Positions 8,996 through 16,416 of a stretch of DNA of 24,418 nucleotides are shown here, piece after piece. The DNA is taken from the NCBI GenBank assembly GCA_900556715.1, contig USPM01000013.1, positions 1-24,418 of the forward strand. Reading direction: 5' to 3'. The stretch's first letter is position 1, and every line of letters begins with the position of its first letter. The notes under the pieces are model-generated. The model was given only the letters and a program-made list of their open reading frames with translations, was not told the DNA's origin and ran no database searches. The DNA comes from an uncultured Megamonas sp. (GTDB taxonomy: Bacteria > Bacillota_C > Negativicutes > Selenomonadales > Selenomonadaceae). Both the position numbers and the translations under genes were made by a program.

Positions 8996-9769
8996 ATGAA
9001 TAAATTAAGCAATTATTTAAACAATTATATGCAAAAGCTCGATGGCAATTGGTCATATTTGATAAGCGACCTCAATAACCCTCAACAGACAATAAGCTTA
9101 GAAAAAGATTATATCCATAAATCAGCTAGTATGATTAAAGTTCTTATCTTAGCCACTTTATGTGCTAGTGATTTAGACTTTAATGAAAAAATATCTGTTG
9201 ATTATGTGCCACATGTAGAAGGTGGTGGAGCATTACAAGAAATGGATAGCGATACAAAAGTCAGCATAAAATCTATCGCTAGTTTAATGATTGTTCTCAG
9301 TGATAATCTGGCAACAAATATTCTCATAAAAAAATTAGGCATGGATAATATTCAAAATTATGCCGATAAATTAAATTTAAAACAGACAAAAATTCAACGC
9401 TATATGATGGATTTTGAAGCAAGTAAACAGGGTAAAGAAAATTATCTATCTGTCAATGACTACTATAAATTACTTTGCCATATCTATCAAAATCGCCATT
9501 TAGAAAGATTTAATATTGCATGGCAAATCTTAGCTCGTCAACAATTCAGAGACCGCATTCCTTATTATTGGGATGAAGATATCGTATTTCATCACAAAAC
9601 AGGTATGCTTGATTTTGTCGAACATGATGGTGGTATCCTAGAAGCAGATTTTGGCACTTATAGTATTATTATTTTTGCTTCTAATTTAAAATCAAACGCT
9701 ATTGGTGGTCGTGAAATGGGAAAACTAGGGCAATATATTTATAATTATCTAGCACAAAAACAAAAATAA
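8996..9769 (+). CDS. Class A beta-lactamase-fold serine hydrolase without signal peptide
   Basis: The 257-aa product has the three active-site elements of penicillin-recognising serine hydrolases: SMIK (S45-x-x-K48), SDN (102-104) and KTG (201-203). A class A-type omega-loop region around 135-145 lacks the standard ExxLN sequence. This matches the Beta-lactamase2-type group often labelled 'serine hydrolase'. No signal peptide or lipobox is seen, so the protein is predicted cytoplasmic. The frame is open from 8828, but the promoter (8928-8955) lies within that extension and its residues look like translated AT-rich intergenic DNA. oppA follows after 33 bp, probably in the same transcript. Family members may cleave D-amino-acid peptides or esters; resistance to beta-lactams should not be assumed. 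Family is likely, substrate unknown. Confidence 0.82.
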   Translation: MNKLSNYLNNYMQKLDGNWSYLISDLNNPQQTISLEKDYIHKSASMIKVLILATLCASDLDFNEKISVDYVPHVEGGGALQEMDSDTKVSIKSIASLMIVLSDNLATNILIKKLGMDNIQNYADKLNLKQTKIQRYMMDFEASKQGKENYLSVNDYYKLLCHIYQNRHLERFNIAWQILARQQFRDRIPYYWDEDIVFHHKTGMLDFVEHDGGILEADFGTYSIIIFASNLKSNAIGGREMGKLGQYIYNYLAQKQK

Positions 9770-9802
9770 ATTTGATTATCTAATCATTAAAGGACTGATT
9801 AT

Positions 9803-11422
9803 ATGTTTAAAATTATTTCACCTAAATTAATTTTGATTTCTATTTTTATAATATATAGTTTTCTCATCAGCGGTTGCAGTGATGAAGCTATGACTGATGA
9901 TACTGTTCGCTATGCTCTAGAAAGTGAACCATCTACTCTCGATCCCGCCAAAAGTACAGCACTTGCTGAATCAAATGTAGAGCTTGCCCTCTTTGAAGGT
10001 TTGACTCGTTTAGATGAACATGAACAACCTCAACCAGCAGCAGCTAAAAGTTGGGATATTTCTCCAGACGGCACAGAATACACATTCCATTTGCGTGATA
10101 ATCTTCTATGGAGCGATGGTACACCTCTTACTGCTCATGATTTTGAATACGCTTGGAAACGTGTACTTGATCCCCAAACAGCCTCTGAAAATGCTTATAT
10201 GATGTATCCCTTAAATAATGGTGAATCTTTTTTCAAACAAGAAGTATCTGCTGACCAAGTCGGAGTAAAAGCTTTAGATGATAAAACTTTATATGTAAAA
10301 TTAAAAGCACCTATCACATATTTTTTAAATTTAACTGCCTTCCATGCTTATTATCCTGTACCGCGTCATATTGTAGAAAAAGATCCTGAAATCTGGGCAG
10401 CTAACGATAAAATTGTATCTAATGGGCCATTTATTCTCACTCATTGGATACATTCTAATCAATTGCAATTTGTCAAAAATGATAAATATTGGGACAAGGA
10501 TAAAGTTAAACTTGAAAATATGCAATGGCCTATCAGTGAATCTCAATCTACACGTGTTTCCATGGTAGAAAGTGGTCAAGCTAATATCACAGTTGAACCA
10601 CCAATTTCTGAACAAGAACGCTTGACCAAAGAAGGCTTATTCAAGATGAGCCCTTATTTAGGTTCTTATTATTATAGTTTTAATACGCAAAAAGCTCCAT
10701 TTGATAATCCACTAGTGCGTAAAGCCTTTTCTATGGCTGTAGATAGAGAAAAACTCGTCAACAATGTAATCAAAGGTGGCAAAGAGCCAGCTTATGCTTG
10801 GGTTCCTCCAGGGCTTACTGATCCTGTAACCAAACAAGATTTTCGCCGTGAAGGTGGCAATCTCGTAGAATATAATCCGCAAAAAGCAAGAGAATTACTC
10901 ACTGAAGCTGGATATCCAAATGGCGAAGGTCTGCCACCTATAACTATTTTATACAATACAAATGAAATGCATAAAGCTGTGGCTGAAGTCATTCAAGCCA
11001 TGTGGAAAGAAAATTTAAATGTCAATGCAGAACTTTTAAATCAAGAATCAAAAGTGTATTTAGATGCTAGAAATACAGGAAATTTCCAAGTAGCTCGTGC
11101 TTCATGGATTGGAGATTATGCCGATCCTATGACTTTTATGGACGTATATCTTGATGAAAATAATGATGGACAATATCATAATCCACTTTATAATGATCTA
11201 GTTCGCAAAGCTCAAAATACAAATAATCAAGAAATTCGCATGCAAGCAATGCATGAAGCTGAAAAAATCTTGATGGACGATGCCGTCGTCTTACCGATTT
11301 ATTACACTACTCAACCATATATAGCTCAACCATATGTAAAAAATTACCGTTGGTCTATATTAGGAACTATAGACTTTAAAGAAGCCTATATTGAAAATAC
11401 TACCGAAAAATCTTCTCAATAA
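9803..11422 (+). CDS. Oligopeptide-binding lipoprotein of an ABC transporter (OppA/MppA/DppE-like, SBP family 5)
   Basis: The N-terminal signal sequence ends in a lipobox, LISGC, with lipidation at C25, so the mature protein is membrane-anchored on the outer face of the cytoplasmic membrane. About 539 residues and the family 5 hallmarks follow: YALESEPSTLDPAKSTA, the SDGTPLTAHDFEYAWKR segment, and SMAVDREKLVNNVI. AAAGGA at 9789-9794 is 8 nt from the ATG. No permease or ATPase genes are nearby, so it must use a shared Opp/Dpp core, as E. coli MppA uses OppBCDF. Together with the following LD-carboxypeptidase, M20 and AEE genes, a role in binding murein-derived peptides is plausible, but the sequence alone says only oligopeptide. 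A terminator follows directly. Confidence 0.9.
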   Translation: MFKIISPKLILISIFIIYSFLISGCSDEAMTDDTVRYALESEPSTLDPAKSTALAESNVELALFEGLTRLDEHEQPQPAAAKSWDISPDGTEYTFHLRDNLLWSDGTPLTAHDFEYAWKRVLDPQTASENAYMMYPLNNGESFFKQEVSADQVGVKALDDKTLYVKLKAPITYFLNLTAFHAYYPVPRHIVEKDPEIWAANDKIVSNGPFILTHWIHSNQLQFVKNDKYWDKDKVKLENMQWPISESQSTRVSMVESGQANITVEPPISEQERLTKEGLFKMSPYLGSYYYSFNTQKAPFDNPLVRKAFSMAVDREKLVNNVIKGGKEPAYAWVPPGLTDPVTKQDFRREGGNLVEYNPQKARELLTEAGYPNGEGLPPITILYNTNEMHKAVAEVIQAMWKENLNVNAELLNQESKVYLDARNTGNFQVARASWIGDYADPMTFMDVYLDENNDGQYHNPLYNDLVRKAQNTNNQEIRMQAMHEAEKILMDDAVVLPIYYTTQPYIAQPYVKNYRWSILGTIDFKEAYIENTTEKSSQ

Positions 11423-11435
11423 AGCTCTATAAGTT

Positions 11436-11473
11436 TAGCCATTATATTTTTAAATATAATGGCTATTTCTTTT
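11436..11473 (+). terminator. Terminator after oppA-like gene
   Basis: The inverted repeat TAGCCATTATATTT (11436-11449) / AAATATAATGGCTA (11452-11465) is followed by TTTCTTTT. It splits the salvage locus into two transcription units. Confidence 0.8.
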
Positions 11474-11501
11474 ATATTTTCAATAAAATCAAAACATTTA
11501 T

Positions 11502-11530
11502 TTGACGCATACTTATTCAAATGCTATGCT
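11502..11530 (+). promoter_or_regulatory. Promoter of the LD-carboxypeptidase-M20-epimerase operon
   Basis: TTGACG at 11502-11507 and TATGCT at 11525-11530 are separated by 17 bp; the -10 is preceded by TGC (extended -10 element). Confidence 0.6.
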
Positions 11531-11560
11531 AATATTTAGATTTATTAATATTATTTATAA

Positions 11561-11578
11561 TAAAGGAGGCTTCCTTTA
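11561..11578 (+). promoter_or_regulatory. Hairpin covering the ribosome-binding site of the S66 peptidase gene
   Basis: TAAAGGA (11561-11567) pairs with TCCTTTA (11572-11578) across a 4-nt loop. The stem contains most of the AAAGGAGG ribosome-binding site and reaches the A of the ATG. It could damp translation; no sensor domain is evident upstream. Confidence 0.3.
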
Positions 11579-12531
11579 TGATGAAGACCCGCCACAAAGG
11601 CAAAATCCTTGGCATTGGTAGTTGTATAGGCATTGTGGCCCCTGCTTCTGCTTGTGCTGATTTTGATTATACCCCTGGACTTGATCTCTTACATCAATGG
11701 GGATATAAAACAAAATTATCAAAAACATTAAAGACAAATGAAGGCTATCTCGCAGGTTCTGATAAATTACGAGCAAACGAACTCAACAAATTTTTTGCAG
11801 ATGATGAAGTAGACGCCATTTTATGTTTTGGTGGTGGCTATGGTTGTACACGTATTCTTGATTTATTAGACTACGATTTGATTCGCAAAAATCCAAAATT
11901 ATTAATCGGTTTTAGCGATGTTACAGCCCTTCATACTGCTATTGGACAAAATAGTCGCCTTGTTACTATCCATGGCCCTATGCTCAAAACTTTATCTCGC
12001 AAACCTACACAATATACCATTGCTTCATTTTGTCGAGGACTTCGCATGTCTGTTCCTTTAGGAGCATTTTTGTTGCCTAAAAAACACGATTTAGAATCAT
12101 TTTATCCAGGTAGAGCATTTGGTAAGTTAATCGGTGGCAATCTAAGCGTTATTACTTCTCTTTGCGGTACTCCTTATGAATTAAAAGGGGAAAATAGTAT
12201 TTTATTTTTAGAAGATATCGGTGAAGATGCTTATGCTATCGACCGCATGCTTCGTCAACTTTGGCAAAACGGTTTACTAAAAGACATCAAAGGTTTAATC
12301 TTCGGCGAGTTTACGCATTGTCAGCCAAATAAACAAGACCCTTATGAATTTACCGTCAAAGAAATTCTACAACAATACGCAAATTTAGCTAAAGTTCCTA
12401 CAATCTATAATTTTCCTGCAGGACATGATCGCACGAATGCATTTTTACCTTTAGGCGTAAACGCTACTATTAACATCACTGATGATGATATCAACTTTTT
12501 CATCAGTGAAGCTCATTGTAAACTGCGTTAA
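11578..12531 (+). CDS. S66 family LD-carboxypeptidase (LdcA/YkfA/MccF-like)
   Basis: S66 enzymes are cytoplasmic serine peptidases that remove the terminal D-Ala from murein tetrapeptides (LdcA) or cleave related amide bonds (MccF). The 317-aa protein shows the family order: GIVAPAS near residue 18, FGGGYGCTRILDLLD, the nucleophile in GFSDVTALH (S113), the catalytic Glu in LEDIGEDAYAIDRML (E212) and the catalytic His in FPAGHDRTNAFLPLG (H283). There is no signal peptide. An AAAGGAGG lies 8 nt before the first ATG; a second ATG follows immediately, so either may be used. It is the first gene of a three-gene operon ending with an L-Ala-D/L-Glu epimerase, the same partnership as B. subtilis ykfA-ykfB, which supports murein-peptide recycling. 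Confidence 0.92.
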   Translation: MMKTRHKGKILGIGSCIGIVAPASACADFDYTPGLDLLHQWGYKTKLSKTLKTNEGYLAGSDKLRANELNKFFADDEVDAILCFGGGYGCTRILDLLDYDLIRKNPKLLIGFSDVTALHTAIGQNSRLVTIHGPMLKTLSRKPTQYTIASFCRGLRMSVPLGAFLLPKKHDLESFYPGRAFGKLIGGNLSVITSLCGTPYELKGENSILFLEDIGEDAYAIDRMLRQLWQNGLLKDIKGLIFGEFTHCQPNKQDPYEFTVKEILQQYANLAKVPTIYNFPAGHDRTNAFLPLGVNATINITDDDINFFISEAHCKLR

Positions 12532-12569
12532 CTACACCAATTAATTTTAATTTCAGAAAGATTTTATTT

Positions 12570-13700
12570 ATGAATAAACAAGATTTAAAACAATTAGTCT
12601 GCCAACAGATTGATAATATCGAACCCATTTTATATACATTGGCTGATTATCTCTATCAACATCCTGAAATCAGCATGCAAGAGATAAAAGCTATGAATTA
12701 TCTAAAAAACCTCTTAGAAGAATTTCAATTCATCTTCACACCAATCATTGAAGATAAGTTTTCTACAGCCTTTATGGCTAATAAAGGATATGGTGATAAA
12801 AAAATTGGTTTTTTAGCTGAATATGATGCTTTACCTGATATCGGTCATGGTTGTGGTCATAATCTCATTGCACTGATGAGTATTGGAGCTGGTCTGGCTT
12901 TCAATGCTGTGACTGATAAAATTGCTCAGACTGTAATCTTTGGCTGTCCCGCTGAAGAAACAATCGGGGCAAAATTAGATATAGCAGATAGAGGTTACTT
13001 TGATGATTTACAAGCGTGCTTAATCATTCATCCCGATGATAAAACAACTATTGGTGGTACATCTTTTGCTACTCACCCTTTAGAAATAACTTTTCTAGGC
13101 AAAGAAGCTCATGTTGCTGACCCTGTATATCACGGCATCAACGCTTTAGATGCACTTGTAGATTTTTATCAAGAGTTTAAACTGCTCAAACAAAACTTCA
13201 CAAAACCTAATATCATCGGCACAATTATAACTGATGGTGGCATAGCTCCTAATATCATTCCTGCTAAAGCTACGCTAAGAGCTACTATTCGCAGTCTTGA
13301 TACAGATTATTTAGAAGAAGTCATGCTTCCTCAAATCAAAAAATTAGCTCAAAAAATAGCTTTAAAACACAAAACTAAATTAAATATGCATCACTATGAG
13401 CCACTTTATAAAAACTTGCGCAGTGATAAACTATTAAATCAATATTATCAAGAAAATTTCTCTCTACTTGGCGAAAAATATACTCTACTTCCTGATGATT
13501 TTGCTGATGGCTCTACTGATGTAGGCAATGTCAGTCATGTTACTAGAACTTGTCAACCTACTATTTGCATTGGCAATAATTTATTTGTTCACACTTTAGA
13601 ATTTGCTAATGCCAGTGGTTCTGAATATGCGAAGAAACAAGCATTAATCGGTGCTAAAGCTATGGCAATGACTGCTATTGATGTGCTATTTGAAAAATAA
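12570..13700 (+). CDS. M20 family amidohydrolase/dipeptidase (M20D/PM20D2-like)
   Basis: This is a 376-aa metallo-amidohydrolase. Metal-binding and catalytic motifs of the M20D group are present: LAEYDALPDIGHGCGHN (about 82-98), GCPAEET (about 125-131), and a dimerisation-domain stretch with LGKEAHVADPVYHGINALDA. This group includes aminobenzoyl-glutamate hydrolase, N-acyl amino acid deacylases and PM20D2-like dipeptidases. There is no signal peptide. It follows the LD-carboxypeptidase by 38 bp and precedes the epimerase by 24 bp. In the B. subtilis ykf operon the neighbouring slot is filled by the NlpC/P60 endopeptidase YkfC; here an M20 enzyme may do the dipeptide-splitting step instead, for example on L-Ala-L-Glu. 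That role is inference. Confidence 0.88.
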   Translation: MNKQDLKQLVCQQIDNIEPILYTLADYLYQHPEISMQEIKAMNYLKNLLEEFQFIFTPIIEDKFSTAFMANKGYGDKKIGFLAEYDALPDIGHGCGHNLIALMSIGAGLAFNAVTDKIAQTVIFGCPAEETIGAKLDIADRGYFDDLQACLIIHPDDKTTIGGTSFATHPLEITFLGKEAHVADPVYHGINALDALVDFYQEFKLLKQNFTKPNIIGTIITDGGIAPNIIPAKATLRATIRSLDTDYLEEVMLPQIKKLAQKIALKHKTKLNMHHYEPLYKNLRSDKLLNQYYQENFSLLGEKYTLLPDDFADGSTDVGNVSHVTRTCQPTICIGNNLFVHTLEFANASGSEYAKKQALIGAKAMAMTAIDVLFEK

Positions 13701-13724
13701 TCATATTTTGAGGTCTTATTCATT

Positions 13725-14825
13725 ATGAAAATCATAAAAATTCAAATCGGTAAAGTCAAAATTCCCTTAAAAAAACCTTTTATAACAGCCCTACGCCGTG
13801 TTGACTTTGCCGAAGATATCATCATAAAAATAATCACTGATACAGGTAATATAGGTTTTGGCAATGCTCCACCAACTGCTGTCATCACAGGAGATAGTCA
13901 AGCGTCTGTAGTCTCTGCCATTCATGATATCATTGCACCTAAATTAATTGGCTTAGATATTTGCGAATTAGAAACTATCTGCAATCAAATTGATAAAGCA
14001 ATGCTTCATAATTCCTCTGCTAAAGCTGCTATAGATATTGCCATTTATGATTTATTCGCTCAAATGTGCAATTTGCCATTATATAAATTATTAGGTGGCT
14101 ATCGTACAGATATAAAATCTGATTTAACAATTAGCTTACGCGAACCTGAAATCATGGCTCAAGATGCGCTTGAAGCTGTAAATAATGGTTATACTGATTT
14201 AAAAATCAAAGTTGGCAATGACTCAGCTTTGGATTTTAAACGCATTGTTGCCATTAGAAATACTGTAGGCAATGAAATAAACATTCGCCTAGATGCCAAT
14301 CAAGGTTGGAAACCTAAAGAAGCTGTTCGTTTAATTCGCCAATTTGAAGATAAAAATTTAAATATTGAACTCATTGAACAACCTGTAATCGCTCATGATA
14401 CTGTAGGTCTAAAATTCGTAACAGATAATGTAGATACTCCTATCATGGCTGATGAATCAGCTTTTGGCACATATGAAGTATTTGAACTTCTCGCTAAAAG
14501 AGCTTGCGATTTAATCAATATCAAGCTCATGAAAGCTGGCGGTATTCACAATGCTTTAAAAATCGCTGATATGGCAAAAATTTGTGGCGTTGAATGTATG
14601 ATGGGTTGTATGCTCGAGTCTAAAGTAGGCATTACAGCATCTGCTAGTTTAGCTGGTGGTAAATCCATCATCACTAAAACAGATTTAGATGCAGCTGATT
14701 TACTTGCCACAGACCCTATAGTTGGTGGTATATCCTATAAACAAAATCATATCATTTTAAATGAAAACAATGGTCTTGGCATAACAGATATCAAAGACTG
14801 GGAATTTATCACTGAAATAAAATAA
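13725..14825 (+). CDS. L-Ala-D/L-Glu epimerase (dipeptide epimerase, enolase superfamily)
   Basis: The enzyme converts L-Ala-D-Glu from murein into L-Ala-L-Glu, which ordinary dipeptidases can split. The 366-aa product has the full muconate-lactonising-type active site: K160-x-K162 (DLKIKVGND), metal ligands D190 (RLDANQGW), E218 (ELIEQP) and D243 (MADES), and the second catalytic lysine K267 (INIKLMKAGG). A DLD motif at 320-322 corresponds to the Asp-x-Asp that binds the dipeptide amino group in characterised B. subtilis AEE (YkfB); the positions agree to within one or two residues. It is the last gene of the operon, with a strong terminator overlapping its stop. Other dipeptide specificities exist in the family, but context favours Ala-Glu. 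Confidence 0.92.
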   Translation: MKIIKIQIGKVKIPLKKPFITALRRVDFAEDIIIKIITDTGNIGFGNAPPTAVITGDSQASVVSAIHDIIAPKLIGLDICELETICNQIDKAMLHNSSAKAAIDIAIYDLFAQMCNLPLYKLLGGYRTDIKSDLTISLREPEIMAQDALEAVNNGYTDLKIKVGNDSALDFKRIVAIRNTVGNEINIRLDANQGWKPKEAVRLIRQFEDKNLNIELIEQPVIAHDTVGLKFVTDNVDTPIMADESAFGTYEVFELLAKRACDLINIKLMKAGGIHNALKIADMAKICGVECMMGCMLESKVGITASASLAGGKSIITKTDLDAADLLATDPIVGGISYKQNHIILNENNGLGITDIKDWEFITEIK

Positions 14826-14851
14826 AGGCTAGAAAATTCTAGCCTTTTTTT
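14824..14851 (+). terminator. Terminator after the dipeptide epimerase
   Basis: The 11-bp stem AAAGGCTAGAA (14824-14834) / TTCTAGCCTTT (14837-14847) is followed by continuing Ts to 14851. Confidence 0.9.
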
Positions 14852-14900
14852 GTATCTTTATAAAAAATCTCAATTAATAATTAAATTTTATTTTAATCTT

Positions 14901-14909
14901 TGCTATAAT
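14901..14909 (+). promoter_or_regulatory. Extended -10 promoter of the M18 aminopeptidase gene
   Basis: TGC-TATAAT is at 14901-14909. The region 17 bp upstream (TTAAAT at 14881-14886) is a poor -35, as is common with extended -10 promoters. Confidence 0.55.
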
Positions 14910-14955
14910 AAAATTGTTATGCATATAATAATTATCATTTAAGAGGTGTTTATAT

Positions 14956-16371
14956 ATGGCTAAAGAAAAAAAAGATAAAAAAGCATTAAAAAATGCTAAA
15001 AAAGATATTTGGAATAATTATTCCGCTTCTGAAAAAAAAGCATTAGAGAAACTTTGCTTAAACTATCGTCATTTTTTAAGTAAATGCAAAACAGAACGTG
15101 AATGTGTAAAAGAAATTATTTTCCAAGCTCAAAGAGCTGGTTATAGAGATTTAAAAGATATCATCACTAATAAAGAAACACTTCAAGCTGGTGATAAAGT
15201 TTATTCCGTATGTATGAATAAATCTGTTGTATTATTCAATATCGGTTCTGAACCTATGGAAAATGGCATGAATATTCTAGGTGCTCATATTGATAGTCCT
15301 CGCCTTGATATCAAACAAAATCCACTTTATGAAGATGGTGGACTTGCTTATATGGATACACATTATTATGGTGGTATCAAAAAATATCAATGGGTTACTG
15401 TTCCACTTGCTATCCATGGCGTTGTAGCCAAAAAAGATGGCACTATTGTCGATATCAATATCGGTGAAGATGATAATGATCCTGTATTTTGCGTAACAGA
15501 CTTATTAATTCATCTAGCACAAGAACAGATGCAAAAAAATGCTGCCAAAGTCATTGAAGGTGAAAACCTTGATATTTTAGTTGGCTCTATTCCTCTTGAT
15601 GGTGCTGAAAAAGATGCTGTAAAAGCAAATGTTTTAAAAATCGTTGGTAAAAAATACGATATCGAAGAAGAAGATTTTCTTTCTGCTGAACTTGAAGTAG
15701 TACCTGCTGGTCGTGCTAGAGAAGCTGGCTTTGACCGTAGCATGATCATCTCTTACGGTCAAGATGATAGAGTATGTGCTTATACTTCTTTAGTAGCTAT
15801 GCTTGAAACTAAAGAAATGACTCGCACAGCTTGCTGTCTTCTCGTGGATAAAGAAGAAATTGGCTCTGTAGGTGCTACAGGTATGCAATCTCGTTTCTTT
15901 GAAAATGCGGTAGCTGAAGTTTTAAACTTACTCGGTCAATACAGCGATTTAACATTAAGACGTTGTCTTGCTAATTGCAAAATGTTATCTTCTGATGTAA
16001 CTTCTGCATATGATGCTTTATACAAATCCTCTTTCGATATGAAAAATATCGCTTATCTTGGTCACGGCATGGCATTTAATAAATTCACAGGAGCTCGTGG
16101 AAAATCTGGCTCTAATGATGCAAATGCTGAATACCTCGGCAATATCCGTGCTATCATGGAAAAAAATAATGTAGTTATTCAATTTTCCGAACTCGGTCGT
16201 GTGGATTTAGGCGGTGGCGGAACAATCGCTTATATCATGGCTCTTTATGGTATGCAAGTCATTGATAGTGGTGTTGCTGTGTTAAATATGCACTCACCAT
16301 GGGAAATAACTAGTAAAATCGATGTTTACGAAACTAAAAAAGGATATAGTGCTTTCTTAAAAGATGCTTAA
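14956..16371 (+). CDS. M18 family aminopeptidase (aminopeptidase I type)
   Basis: This is a cytoplasmic zinc/cobalt aminopeptidase that removes N-terminal residues, often acidic ones, from peptides. The 471-aa length is typical of the clostridial 'aminopeptidase 1' branch. Visible motifs are the metal ligands H111 and D113 in GAHIDSPRLDIK, VDKEEIGSVGATGMQS in the middle with the catalytic Glu pair, SYGQDDRVCA, and the C-terminal metal-binding HSPWEITSKIDVYE. The N-terminus is a Lys-rich, probably flexible stretch (about residues 1-17). AGAGGT at 14942-14947 is 8 nt from the ATG. It has its own promoter and terminator, so it is not part of the operon before it, though its peptide-degrading role fits with the neighbouring salvage genes. 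Confidence 0.95.
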   Translation: MAKEKKDKKALKNAKKDIWNNYSASEKKALEKLCLNYRHFLSKCKTERECVKEIIFQAQRAGYRDLKDIITNKETLQAGDKVYSVCMNKSVVLFNIGSEPMENGMNILGAHIDSPRLDIKQNPLYEDGGLAYMDTHYYGGIKKYQWVTVPLAIHGVVAKKDGTIVDINIGEDDNDPVFCVTDLLIHLAQEQMQKNAAKVIEGENLDILVGSIPLDGAEKDAVKANVLKIVGKKYDIEEEDFLSAELEVVPAGRAREAGFDRSMIISYGQDDRVCAYTSLVAMLETKEMTRTACCLLVDKEEIGSVGATGMQSRFFENAVAEVLNLLGQYSDLTLRRCLANCKMLSSDVTSAYDALYKSSFDMKNIAYLGHGMAFNKFTGARGKSGSNDANAEYLGNIRAIMEKNNVVIQFSELGRVDLGGGGTIAYIMALYGMQVIDSGVAVLNMHSPWEITSKIDVYETKKGYSAFLKDA

Positions 16372-16374
16372 AAT

Positions 16375-16416
16375 AAAAAAGCCTTCTAAAATGAAAAACT
16401 TTTAGAAGGCTTTTTT
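16375..16416. terminator. Bidirectional terminator between convergent genes
   Basis: A long stem, AAAAAAGCCTTCTAAAA (16375-16391) with TTTTAGAAGGCTTTTTT (16400-16416), has an 8-nt loop and A/T tracts at both ends. It serves the M18 gene on the plus strand and the permease gene on the minus strand. Confidence 0.9.

Noticed and set aside
8996..9769. Antibiotic-resistance beta-lactamase
   Set aside because: No signal peptide and no ExxLN omega-loop motif; the sequence context is peptide metabolism, so a resistance role is not supported.
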